Positions 18,128-24,575 of a stretch of DNA of 64,000 nt are shown piece after piece. Position numbers and translations under genes: made by a program. The notes below the pieces were generated by a model, which worked only from the letters and a program-made list of their open reading frames with translations, did not search any database and had not been told where the DNA came from. The DNA comes from Paenibacillus psychroresistens (GTDB lineage Bacteria > Bacillota > Bacilli > Paenibacillales > NBRC-103111), in NCBI RefSeq assembly GCF_009728935.1, contig NZ_CP034235.1:5655501-5719500 (forward strand), in the 5' to 3' direction. The stretch's first letter is position 1. Every line of letters starts with the position of its first letter.

Positions 18128-18539
18128 TAATTATTACACCACCATAGTTGAATTTATGAACCGAGTTGAAAAACAGGTGTTATGACGCTAAAGCCAAACT
18201 TCCAAACAAAACACTATTCGACTTTATTCGACAAGACCGAGTATATCGAACGTCAGCAAAGGAGTCCATATGATACAACCAAACCACATAATATCTTAAC
18301 ACTGCTTATGTTTTAATCGTCACTTATTTGGAAAACATTTACTTTGAGATAAACTTCAGAATAATCAAATAATTATCCGGCCAAAACAGGTCAACAAGCC
18401 TTGCAAATCTTTACACTTTTGTGTCACAATCGATAGAGGATTATGATGTTTGCCATAGAGTTAAGGCAGGTTTATGCAACATTATATTTATCATCTTCGT
18501 TTAAATGTATAGCACTAATTAAATGGAGGTCAGTCAACT
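18128..18539. other. Divergent intergenic region
   Basis: This AT-rich stretch of 412 bases separates the leftward PHP-SLH gene from the rightward lipoprotein-sigma operon, so it must hold both promoters. I see no open frame of note. The only clear elements are the two heptamers at 18217-18233 and GGAGG 9 nt before the lipoprotein start at 18540. No convincing sigma-A hexamer pair was found for either gene; an ECF-type promoter for the sigma factor itself is possible but cannot be named. Confidence 0.5.
18217..18233 (-). promoter_or_regulatory. Tandem Spo0A-box-like heptamers
   Basis: On the minus strand TGTCGAA (18233-18227) matches the Spo0A box consensus exactly and is followed, one helical turn (10 nt) later, by AGTCGAA (18223-18217), one base off. 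Tandem boxes at this spacing are typical of Spo0A-controlled promoters. They lie about 90-106 nt upstream of the PHP-SLH gene. Confidence 0.5.
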
Positions 18540-19070
18540 ATGAAAAAAAATATCTACTATTCGGCTTTACTTTTAACAGTCTTGTTAATAAGTTCTTGTG
18601 GTAAAGCTAATTCAGATCCAGTATCAGTATCGCCTTCAATCCCATCTTCAGTTTCACCTACAGCAGCACCTACCGTATCGCCTACTACAGCTTCGCCTAC
18701 CGTATCACCATCAAATTCACCTTCCTATATGGGTGAATGGACAGTAAGTAGTGTAGTTGGTGCTACTCCTATCTCAGCACCCGTTGATGAAAGTTTTATT
18801 GGAATGAAAGCAACTTACACGAAAGAAAAAGCATCCTTTGGTAAAATTGAGATTCTTAACCCTGAATATACGGAACAGGATCTAACAAATGATGAATTTT
18901 TTAATGAATACAGAAACCATTTGAGTGATATTGGAATTAAGTCAGAATCAGTTAAAACGGTATCTATTAATAACTGGACAAATGCTGGCAGCTTTTTAAT
19001 TATTAAAGACGATCAAACCATGATTTTCTTATGGGATGGAAACTATTATGAAATGAAGCGACAGTCATAG
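18540..19070 (+). CDS. Putative lipoprotein upstream of the sigma-VOC gene
   Basis: The protein has 176 residues. A signal peptide (KK..YYSALLLTVLLISSC) ends at Cys20, which fits a lipoprotein with a slightly unusual box (I-S-S-C). A Ser/Thr/Pro-rich linker of about 40 residues follows (repeats of PTVSPT type), then a globular domain of about 110 residues with FIGMKATYTKEKASFG and a C-terminal MIFLWDGNYYEMKR. I do not recognise the domain. Its stop lies 8 nt before the sigma factor start, so the two are co-transcribed. It may be a surface sensor or a target of that sigma factor, which is inference only; it has no membrane-spanning anti-sigma features. Confidence 0.7.
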   Translation: MKKNIYYSALLLTVLLISSCGKANSDPVSVSPSIPSSVSPTAAPTVSPTTASPTVSPSNSPSYMGEWTVSSVVGATPISAPVDESFIGMKATYTKEKASFGKIEILNPEYTEQDLTNDEFFNEYRNHLSDIGIKSESVKTVSINNWTNAGSFLIIKDDQTMIFLWDGNYYEMKRQS

Positions 19071-19078
19071 GAGGTTTC

Positions 19079-19984
19079 ATGGAATCGGATAAACAGTTAG
19101 TAGAAGCAGCAATTGCGGGTGACACCGATGCTTTTGGTGCTCTGGTTCAGAAATACTCTAACGCTTTATATTCAGTAGCTTATGGTGTTTTAGGAGATTT
19201 TCATTTGGCAAAAGACATCGCCCAAGAGACTTTTTTGCGGGCTTATTTGCGTCTTCCAACATTGAAGAATAAAAGTAAAGTAGGGAGCTGGCTGTATTCG
19301 GTAGCTTATCGTCTCAGTATCGACTGGCAGAGGAAAAGAAAAAACGTGGTTTCCATGGAGAAAATAAGTCGAGCTCCTGCCTCTAATGATACTGAAGCTG
19401 AGGCGATAGACTTGAACAGCTCAGAGGAGATATGGCGAATACTGAATACATTGGATGAACTCAATCGAATTCCGATTATCTTATACTATATAAGCGAATG
19501 GAGTATGCGTGAAATTGCCGAATTCCTTGGGATTACATTGCGAGCAGTTGAAAGTCGCCTCCAACGAGCCAAAAAAAACCTCCGAACCGAATTCGCCTCT
19601 TATCTTGGGGATTCTATTAGCAGCTACAGACTCAGTGCCGATTTCAAACAGGAAGTTATGCTGCAAATCCCAGCTCTAATTGGGATACCCTGTGTTTATA
19701 TTAGCGTGAATGATGAAAAAAAGTCGGAGAATTGGTATAAACACAATCTTGGACTTGATTTCGATCGCACACCAAATGCAGGCAGCTTAAATATTGGTTT
19801 TATTGTGGAACAAGACGTTGTTCCGGTTCCCTATCCGCTATTTGCATTTAGCACTCCTAGTCTTGCAAAAGCTCGTCTTACGTTGGCAAGCTTAGGTATA
19901 GAGCTGCAGGAAACCACCGAAAACTCGAACAGCTTTACTTTCCAAGATCCCGATGGCAATGTTCTATGCATGATGCAAATATAA
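19079..19984 (+). CDS. ECF sigma factor fused to a VOC (glyoxalase-fold) domain
   Basis: The protein has 301 residues in one uninterrupted frame. Residues 8-90 are sigma region 2 (DIAQETFLRAYLRLP, then WLYSVAYRLSIDWQRKRK). Residues 118-172 are region 4 with the helix-turn-helix SMREIAEFLGITLRAVESRL. After a short linker, residues 203-301 form a VOC domain: VYISVNDEKKSENWYKHNLG, an inner strand pair, and FQDPDGNVLCMMQI. In metal-dependent VOC enzymes the first strand supplies His and the last Glu; here these places hold Ile/Ser and Cys, so ligand binding is more likely than catalysis. AGGAGG lies 5 nt before the ATG. No anti-sigma gene is adjacent. The VOC domain may replace it as a built-in sensor. 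Confidence 0.85.
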   Translation: MESDKQLVEAAIAGDTDAFGALVQKYSNALYSVAYGVLGDFHLAKDIAQETFLRAYLRLPTLKNKSKVGSWLYSVAYRLSIDWQRKRKNVVSMEKISRAPASNDTEAEAIDLNSSEEIWRILNTLDELNRIPIILYYISEWSMREIAEFLGITLRAVESRLQRAKKNLRTEFASYLGDSISSYRLSADFKQEVMLQIPALIGIPCVYISVNDEKKSENWYKHNLGLDFDRTPNAGSLNIGFIVEQDVVPVPYPLFAFSTPSLAKARLTLASLGIELQETTENSNSFTFQDPDGNVLCMMQI

Positions 19985-20060
19985 TTTTTACGTTCACGAC
20001 GGGTTTTTCTTGCCGATTACGTCTATTTAGGGAATTTAATCGATTAAAGGAGCGAAGCAA

Positions 20061-20729
20061 ATGGCGAAAAATGTGCTAGTGGACAATGGAGTTGCAGAAA
20101 AGCTGAAGTTTAAAAAGGAAGTACCCATGATTAAAGGTGTTGCTTGTGTTTTTATCCATGTAAAGGATGTCCAGGAATCTAAAAAATGGTACTTGGACAA
20201 TCTCGGAATTAATTTTGATCAGGATACAACAAATTGCGGTGAGATTAACCTTGGCCTCTGGCCATATCCAGACCCAGTGCCTTCTGCGCAACCATTATTT
20301 GTTCTGGAAACACCGCGTCTTTCGGAAACGTATCGGATTATGAAGGCAAACGGTGTCCAAGTCGATGATGCCATCAACTGGGATTGTTGGTATTTCAACT
20401 TTAAAGATCCGGATGGCCATGTTCTGACGATGTGGCAGCGGGACGAGTTTGTTGTATTGAATTTTGGCGGAGTTGGGTCATCCGAAGATCTACACAAGCT
20501 CATCAAAAGTAAATTGTATCTGAAGGGCTCCTATCGTTATGATTGGGAATCCTTCAGCGAAATTTTACTTAGCTGTACGAATATTAGCCAAAGAAAGTTT
20601 ATCATTGATGAATGGGAATCATTTCAGTCTCGTCTTCCAGATGAAGCCAAAATGTTTCTCGAACTCATTCTCAAGCATAACGCACGATTTCCGACCCATC
20701 AGTGGACAGTTGAGCTTCGTGAAAAATGA
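20061..20729 (+). CDS. VOC-domain protein with barstar-like C-terminal domain
   Basis: The protein has 222 residues. Residues 24-128 are a VOC domain closely similar to that of the sigma factor upstream (VFIHVKDVQESKKWYLDNLG and FKDPDGHVLTMWQ), so the two are probably duplicates. Residues 130-215 resemble the barstar fold: VVLNFGGVGSSEDLHKLIKS, then YRYDWESFSEILL in the place of the barnase-binding helix, then IIDEWESFQSRLPDEAKMFL. AAAGGAG lies 8 nt before the ATG at 20061; an internal ATG at 20127 would begin directly at the VOC domain. No barnase-type RNase is encoded nearby. It lies 76 nt after the sigma gene and ends at a strong terminator. Confidence 0.72.
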   Translation: MAKNVLVDNGVAEKLKFKKEVPMIKGVACVFIHVKDVQESKKWYLDNLGINFDQDTTNCGEINLGLWPYPDPVPSAQPLFVLETPRLSETYRIMKANGVQVDDAINWDCWYFNFKDPDGHVLTMWQRDEFVVLNFGGVGSSEDLHKLIKSKLYLKGSYRYDWESFSEILLSCTNISQRKFIIDEWESFQSRLPDEAKMFLELILKHNARFPTHQWTVELREK

Positions 20730-20734
20730 AATTA

Positions 20735-20780
20735 AATATCCTTCCTACTTCGTGAGAATGTAGGAAGGATATTATTTTTT
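20735..20780 (+). terminator. Terminator of the lipoprotein-sigma-VOC operon
   Basis: A perfect 14-bp stem (20735-20748 with 20760-20773, core ATCCTTCCTAC) has an 11-nt loop and ends in ATTTTTT. It also lies at the end of the leftward Gfo/Idh gene, but the U-tract favours the plus strand. Confidence 0.9.
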
Positions 20781-21852
20781 ATGCCCAAGCTTGCTTATTA
20801 GTTTGAATTATCTCGCGAGTTTCTACAGCACGGTCGATCATCATACCGAGATAATGATCCTGTGAAGCTTCGGCAAGACTGTAGAAGCTCGGTCCGCCGT
20901 TAGCATATGCAGCCATCTTCTCAAGGCAGGTTGCAATCGCAATTTCATCATCGGATAAGCTGCCTGGAGTAAATGGGTTGCTATATACCCAGCGCTCCCC
21001 TGCCAAATATCCCTTGTGGTAATAACCTTCTAAATTACCGCCCTCACCTGCATTGACTCGTCTTAGCTCAAGCTCAATTGGCGTTTGATAATCCTGCAGA
21101 TATTTCACCTGTGAATTCATTATTTCCCCTCTATCCCCACGAACCAACACCCGAGGTGAGCGTATCCAAGAGAAATATTGATCCCCAGTGAAATCGAAAA
21201 TTGCGATTTTACCGTCGAACTCAAGTGTTGCCACTGTTTGTTTAGATTGGCTCGGCTTCTCTTCTGCAGGACCACCATATCGCCCCGGCCCTTCTACAAT
21301 GGGTGTCGAAAAGCTATACCCATGAATTCGGGCATCCTCAAAGCTAATATTTAGAAACTTGCGAATCAAGCTGATGCCATGATAGCCATGAGCAACCGAA
21401 ATCTGTGCTTGCGACACTGTCCCTAACAAACCTGAATTGGCAATCGCAATTCTCGCGGCATGAAGCGGCTGCAAAGCAAGCTGCTCCGCTACTTGAACCT
21501 TTGCATCAGGACCAATTGTTTTATATAACGTGTTCAATGCGTCTAAAGTCGGGGCTGGTGGAGTCTCACTTAGCACAGGCACCCCTAAACCTGCTAACTT
21601 CTCTATATAAATCGGCAGCTGCTCCCAAGGCAAGGAAAGCACAATGAAATCAAAATTGGTCTTTTCTAGAAGCTGCTCTATTGTACGAAATGTTGGAACT
21701 CTCCACTGTGCCTCGAATTCTAGTCCCTTATTTTCGTCGCGCATGACAACGCCACTAACACGAAAGCGGTTTGGCAATGCTTGGGCAATTCGCATATAAA
21801 ACTCTGTACGCCAGCCACTTCCGACTATACCGAAAGAAATTATTTTAAACAT
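20779..21852 (-). CDS. Gfo/Idh/MocA-like protein lacking the catalytic lysine
   Basis: The protein has 357 residues. The N-terminal Rossmann fold has FGIVGSGWRTEFYMR, and the C-terminal half has the beta-sheet domain of the family. The usual EKP motif at the cofactor is replaced by SETPPAP, so the lysine that normally assists catalysis is absent. The later motif VAHGYHGISLIRKFL keeps a His in the region where other members bind substrate. It starts 24 nt after the nickel/cobalt permease stop, with AAAGGAG before the ATG, so it is probably co-transcribed with nikR and the permease. A redox role is uncertain; a binding or regulatory role is possible. Confidence 0.78.
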   Translation of the reverse strand: MFKIISFGIVGSGWRTEFYMRIAQALPNRFRVSGVVMRDENKGLEFEAQWRVPTFRTIEQLLEKTNFDFIVLSLPWEQLPIYIEKLAGLGVPVLSETPPAPTLDALNTLYKTIGPDAKVQVAEQLALQPLHAARIAIANSGLLGTVSQAQISVAHGYHGISLIRKFLNISFEDARIHGYSFSTPIVEGPGRYGGPAEEKPSQSKQTVATLEFDGKIAIFDFTGDQYFSWIRSPRVLVRGDRGEIMNSQVKYLQDYQTPIELELRRVNAGEGGNLEGYYHKGYLAGERWVYSNPFTPGSLSDDEIAIATCLEKMAAYANGGPSFYSLAEASQDHYLGMMIDRAVETREIIQTNKQAWA

Positions 21853-21876
21853 TCTTCATTCTCCTTTATGACTAGT

Positions 21877-22896
21877 TTAGGATCCCATTCGTTCTTCAAC
21901 CTTCATATACTTCCAAATCGAGACGGAAATCAGCCAAGCCAAGATAAATAAAACTACAAGCATGTACCCCAGATCGCCAAAGTCTAAAGCGCCGACCCAT
22001 TTGAAAAAGCCGGATTGTAAATGTAGCTTGTCACTAAGCACTTGAATAAGCTCAACAGTTCCAATTAACAAAGCTGCCACTACTGAAACGGAGGTTACTG
22101 TTACATTGTAATACAATTTGCGGAGAGGAGTCGTAAAAGCCCAGCGATATGCCGTCGACATAAACATTCCATCCGCAGTATCCATTAAACTCATGCCAGC
22201 TGCGAACAATAAAGGCAAAGAGAGAATGCCAAAAACGGATATTGCACTCTTAGCTGCTCCTGCAGAAATTGCAAGTAAACCAATCTCTGTCGCGGTATCA
22301 AATCCCAGTCCAAACAAGAAGCCTAGAGGATAAACATGCCAGCTTTTACTGACAAATTTTAAAAACGGTTTAATCAACCTCGATAATAGTCCGCGATTAT
22401 CCAACATTTCCTCTATGTTCTCCGTGGGCTGTATACCCTTGCGCATTTGTCGAAATATTTTATATAAATTGTACAGAATAACTAGATTGATAATCCCAAT
22501 AAGGATTAAGAAGCTGCCTGAAACCGTAATGCCAATAACTCCGCCAATTTCCTGCATTTGCGGCATCTTATCCTGAATCCAATGAATGGATAACGCGATT
22601 GCCAGCACCATTAGAAACACAACCGATGAATGCCCTAACGAGAAATAAAAGCCAACACCAAGCGGATTCTTCTTCTGTTGAATTAATTTGCGAACCGTAT
22701 TGTCTATAGCTGCAATGTGATCGGCATCAAAAGCATGCCTTAACCCCAGCGTATACGCTAGCAATCCCATGCTCCAGAAAGCTGAATTATCACCTGCGAC
22801 AGTTAAGAGTCCGATAAATCCAACAACATGCAGTAATACAACGCAAATAAAATACCCCAACCAATTTCGACGACTGGCGATAATTTTCTTAAGCAT
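21877..22896 (-). CDS. Nickel/cobalt permease, NiCoT family
   Basis: The protein has 339 residues and about eight membrane segments. The NiCoT signature LRHAFDADHIAAIDNTVRK lies in the second segment, near residue 54, and supplies the metal-binding His and Asp residues; SLGHSSVVFLM and LGFDTATEIGLLA are further family motifs. Such permeases import Ni2+ or Co2+ with high affinity for urease, hydrogenase or cobalamin. Its start overlaps nikR by 8 nt, which points to nickel and to repression by NikR when nickel is plentiful. No nickel enzyme is encoded in the window; the nearby guanidine pathway ends through allophanate, not urease. Confidence 0.93.
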   Translation of the reverse strand: MLKKIIASRRNWLGYFICVVLLHVVGFIGLLTVAGDNSAFWSMGLLAYTLGLRHAFDADHIAAIDNTVRKLIQQKKNPLGVGFYFSLGHSSVVFLMVLAIALSIHWIQDKMPQMQEIGGVIGITVSGSFLILIGIINLVILYNLYKIFRQMRKGIQPTENIEEMLDNRGLLSRLIKPFLKFVSKSWHVYPLGFLFGLGFDTATEIGLLAISAGAAKSAISVFGILSLPLLFAAGMSLMDTADGMFMSTAYRWAFTTPLRKLYYNVTVTSVSVVAALLIGTVELIQVLSDKLHLQSGFFKWVGALDFGDLGYMLVVLFILAWLISVSIWKYMKVEERMGS

Positions 22897-23347
22897 GGTG
22901 ATGCCCCCTATGAGCCAAATCTGATTCTGCTTGATCTATGTAAGTAACGGATAGCTCTGCGTAAGATACACCTTTTTGAATATGAATTAAATTAGTCAGT
23001 TCACGCAATCTCTGAATTTGACCGCGAACGACGAGGATCTCTAAGCACAGCTCATGGTTCAGGTGGATGTGCATGGTAGATATGATATCATGATGATAGT
23101 TATGCTGGAGCTCCATTAATGTGATTGGCAATTCGCTGACATGATGGTCATAAACCATTACGATCGTACCTGCTACCGTTTGCGAAACCGCCATTTGACT
23201 TGGCTCGATTAAAGCCTTGCGGATTAAATCACGAATAGCTTCGGAACGATTATCATAACCTTGCTCTGTTATCATTTGATCAAAACGAGCTACAAGCTCT
23301 TCAGGCATAGACACTCCAAATCGAGTCAATGAATCTTTATTACTCAT
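22889..23347 (-). CDS. nikR: Nickel-responsive regulator NikR
   Basis: The protein has 152 residues. The N-terminal ribbon-helix-helix (RFGVSMPEELVARFDQMI, then NRSEAIRDLIRKAL) is followed by an ACT-like tetramerisation domain with the nickel site HHDII..MHIHLNHELCLEI, matching the His, His-x-His and Cys ligands known in Escherichia coli NikR. The C-terminus ends in a His-rich tail (AHRGHHHA) that may bind extra metal. GGAGG precedes the ATG. It overlaps the permease gene that it most likely controls. A 28-bp imperfect palindrome lies 22 nt upstream. Confidence 0.93.
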   Translation of the reverse strand: MSNKDSLTRFGVSMPEELVARFDQMITEQGYDNRSEAIRDLIRKALIEPSQMAVSQTVAGTIVMVYDHHVSELPITLMELQHNYHHDIISTMHIHLNHELCLEILVVRGQIQRLRELTNLIHIQKGVSYAELSVTYIDQAESDLAHRGHHHA

Positions 23348-23368
23348 TAGTTACCTCCACAGCTATCA

Positions 23369-23396
23369 GTGTTACTATTTATTAATATAGTAGCAC
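23369..23396. promoter_or_regulatory. NikR operator candidate
   Basis: Arms GTGTTACTAT and ATAGTAGCAC (one mismatch) flank an 8-nt AT spacer, giving a 28-bp dyad. The E. coli NikR operator is also 28 bp long with a distinct sequence. The site lies just upstream of nikR. Confidence 0.5.
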
Positions 23397-23543
23397 ACCA
23401 TAGCTAAATGTATAGTATTTTCTAGACCGTATAATATTAAAGGTTTTAATGAAAATGTAATCTATGTCCTATTTAACTTGCAAAATAATTGGTAAAATAA
23501 TAAGAATCGCCTTAAAGCTTTACATAAAAGGAGACTTGCAATT

Positions 23544-24239
23544 ATGGCAACAACAATTTTAACTGTAGATGATGACGTTCATTTACAAGAAATGCTGCAG
23601 CTATTTCTTATAGCTGAGGGATTTAACGTCAATCAAGCCTTCAATGGGGAGCAATGCTTAAGCTATCTCGCTGCTGAAAAACCAGATTTGATTCTACTTG
23701 ATATTCAGATGCCGGATATAGATGGTATAACTCTATGCCGAGAGATCAGAACCCTTTATAATCGTCCAATTCTTTTTCTGACAGGCAACACACAGCAAGA
23801 GGATATGGTAAATTCCTTTCAGGCTGGTGGAGATGATTTTATAACCAAGCCTTATAATCATATCGAGCTAATTGCAAGAATTCACTCCCATCTCCGCTGG
23901 GGTAAGCTGCTTGTTGAAACGAAGGAAACCGTAAATAAACTCAGCTTTCCCGGATTGGTCATTGACCTAGATCATTTAACAGTCATTGCGAACGAACAAC
24001 CTGTTACTTTGGCAGCTAAAGAGCTTCATTTGCTGTTAACCTTGGCGCAAAACCCGAAGAGAGTCTATCATCCCAGACAGCTCTATGATTTAATTTGGAA
24101 CGATATCGCAAGCTACTCTTCCGATCTGATTAAAGTACATATTCATAAGCTGCGTAAGAAAATTGAAATGAATCCCAATAAGCCGCGATACATCCAGACG
24201 GTAAAAGGATTTGGATACAAGTTTGAAATTGAGAGTTAG
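23544..24239 (+). CDS. OmpR/PhoB-family response regulator
   Basis: The protein has 231 residues. The receiver domain has Asp9-Asp11, the phosphoacceptor Asp53 (LLDIQMPDIDG), Thr80 and Lys102; the C-terminal winged helix (about 135-230) ends with the usual YIQTVKGFGYKFE. AAAGGAG lies upstream of the ATG. It has no kinase gene in its own transcript, but two 7TMR-DISM kinases lie 340 nt away on the other strand, and they are the most likely partners. A direct-repeat element of 10-nt period, the type OmpR-family proteins bind, is found at two promoters close by (24503 and 36310). It is an orphan regulator by position. Confidence 0.9.
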   Translation: MATTILTVDDDVHLQEMLQLFLIAEGFNVNQAFNGEQCLSYLAAEKPDLILLDIQMPDIDGITLCREIRTLYNRPILFLTGNTQQEDMVNSFQAGGDDFITKPYNHIELIARIHSHLRWGKLLVETKETVNKLSFPGLVIDLDHLTVIANEQPVTLAAKELHLLLTLAQNPKRVYHPRQLYDLIWNDIASYSSDLIKVHIHKLRKKIEMNPNKPRYIQTVKGFGYKFEIES

Positions 24240-24244
24240 CTTAT

Positions 24245-24288
24245 AAAAAGAACACGTAAGCTCCCTTTTGAGCTTACGTGTTCTTTTT
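24245..24288. terminator. Bidirectional terminator
   Basis: A perfect 19-bp stem (24245-24263 with 24270-24288, core AACACGTAAGCTC) has a 6-nt loop and runs of A and T at both ends. It ends the response regulator gene on the plus strand and the small gene at 24295-24459 on the minus strand. Confidence 0.93.
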
Positions 24289-24294
24289 CCATTT

Positions 24295-24459
24295 TCATTT
24301 TTCAACCCAAATGGTGACTACGTTATATTTTAGAAAACGTTCTACCATCGACTCCGTTACCCTATGTCCTGCTCTTATCAAGAGTAAACCCTGCCTTGTG
24401 AAAACATCTTCAGCCACTGTCTTGCCAATTACAAACTCAGTTACGATCATCTTTTGCAA
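24295..24459 (-). CDS. Small HD-GYP-leader-like protein, 54 residues
   Basis: A TTG start at 24459, with GGGGGAG 5 nt upstream, opens a 54-residue frame; the ATG at 24450 is the alternative start. The sequence has IVTEFVIGKTVAEDVFTRQG, then LLLIRAGHRVTESMVERFL and ends VVTIWVEK. This matches the pattern of the N-terminal leader of HD-GYP proteins (hydrophobic - G - hydrophobic - A - DV - x - G - LLL - x - G - x - T), but no HD-GYP domain follows. It sits between a bidirectional terminator and its own promoter with a direct-repeat element, so it looks like a real single-gene unit. Its function is unknown; a link with cyclic-di-GMP signalling would be conjecture. Confidence 0.6.
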   Translation of the reverse strand: MQKMIVTEFVIGKTVAEDVFTRQGLLLIRAGHRVTESMVERFLKYNVVTIWVEK

Positions 24460-24491
24460 CTCATCTCCCCCTTGAATCTAAGCTAATGTCA

Positions 24492-24524
24492 AGTATAATC
24501 AGCCAAGGTTAAACTGGGGTAAAC
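24492..24524 (-). promoter_or_regulatory. Promoter with a 22-nt direct-repeat element, copy 1
   Basis: On the minus strand the half-sites GTTTACCCCA and GTTTAACCTT stand head to tail with a 10-nt period, then GG, then 5 nt, then TATACT as a likely -10 (24497-24492). There is no good -35; the repeat occupies that place, as at activator-dependent promoters. The same 22 nt recur exactly at 36310-36331. Confidence 0.6.
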
Positions 24525-24536
24525 TAAAAAAAATCG

Positions 24537-24566
24537 CACAAAAAAAGCCCATGCACCCAAAGGGCT
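24537..24566 (-). terminator. Terminator of the tandem sensor-kinase operon
   Basis: On the minus strand AGCCC and GGGCT enclose an 11-nt loop and are followed by seven T. The stem is short, but it directly follows the kinase stop codon. Confidence 0.6.
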
Positions 24567-24575
24567 GACATAAGC

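Noticed and set aside
18361..18470. Possible TTGCAA or TTTACA -35 elements for the lipoprotein-sigma operon
   Set aside because: No partner -10 at 16-18 nt could be found, so no promoter was called.
24503..24524. Reading the 22-nt shared element as a sigma-B or other alternative sigma promoter
   Set aside because: GTTTAA is present, but no GGGTAT -10 lies at 12-14 nt; the fit with an activator direct repeat plus a sigma-A -10 is better.
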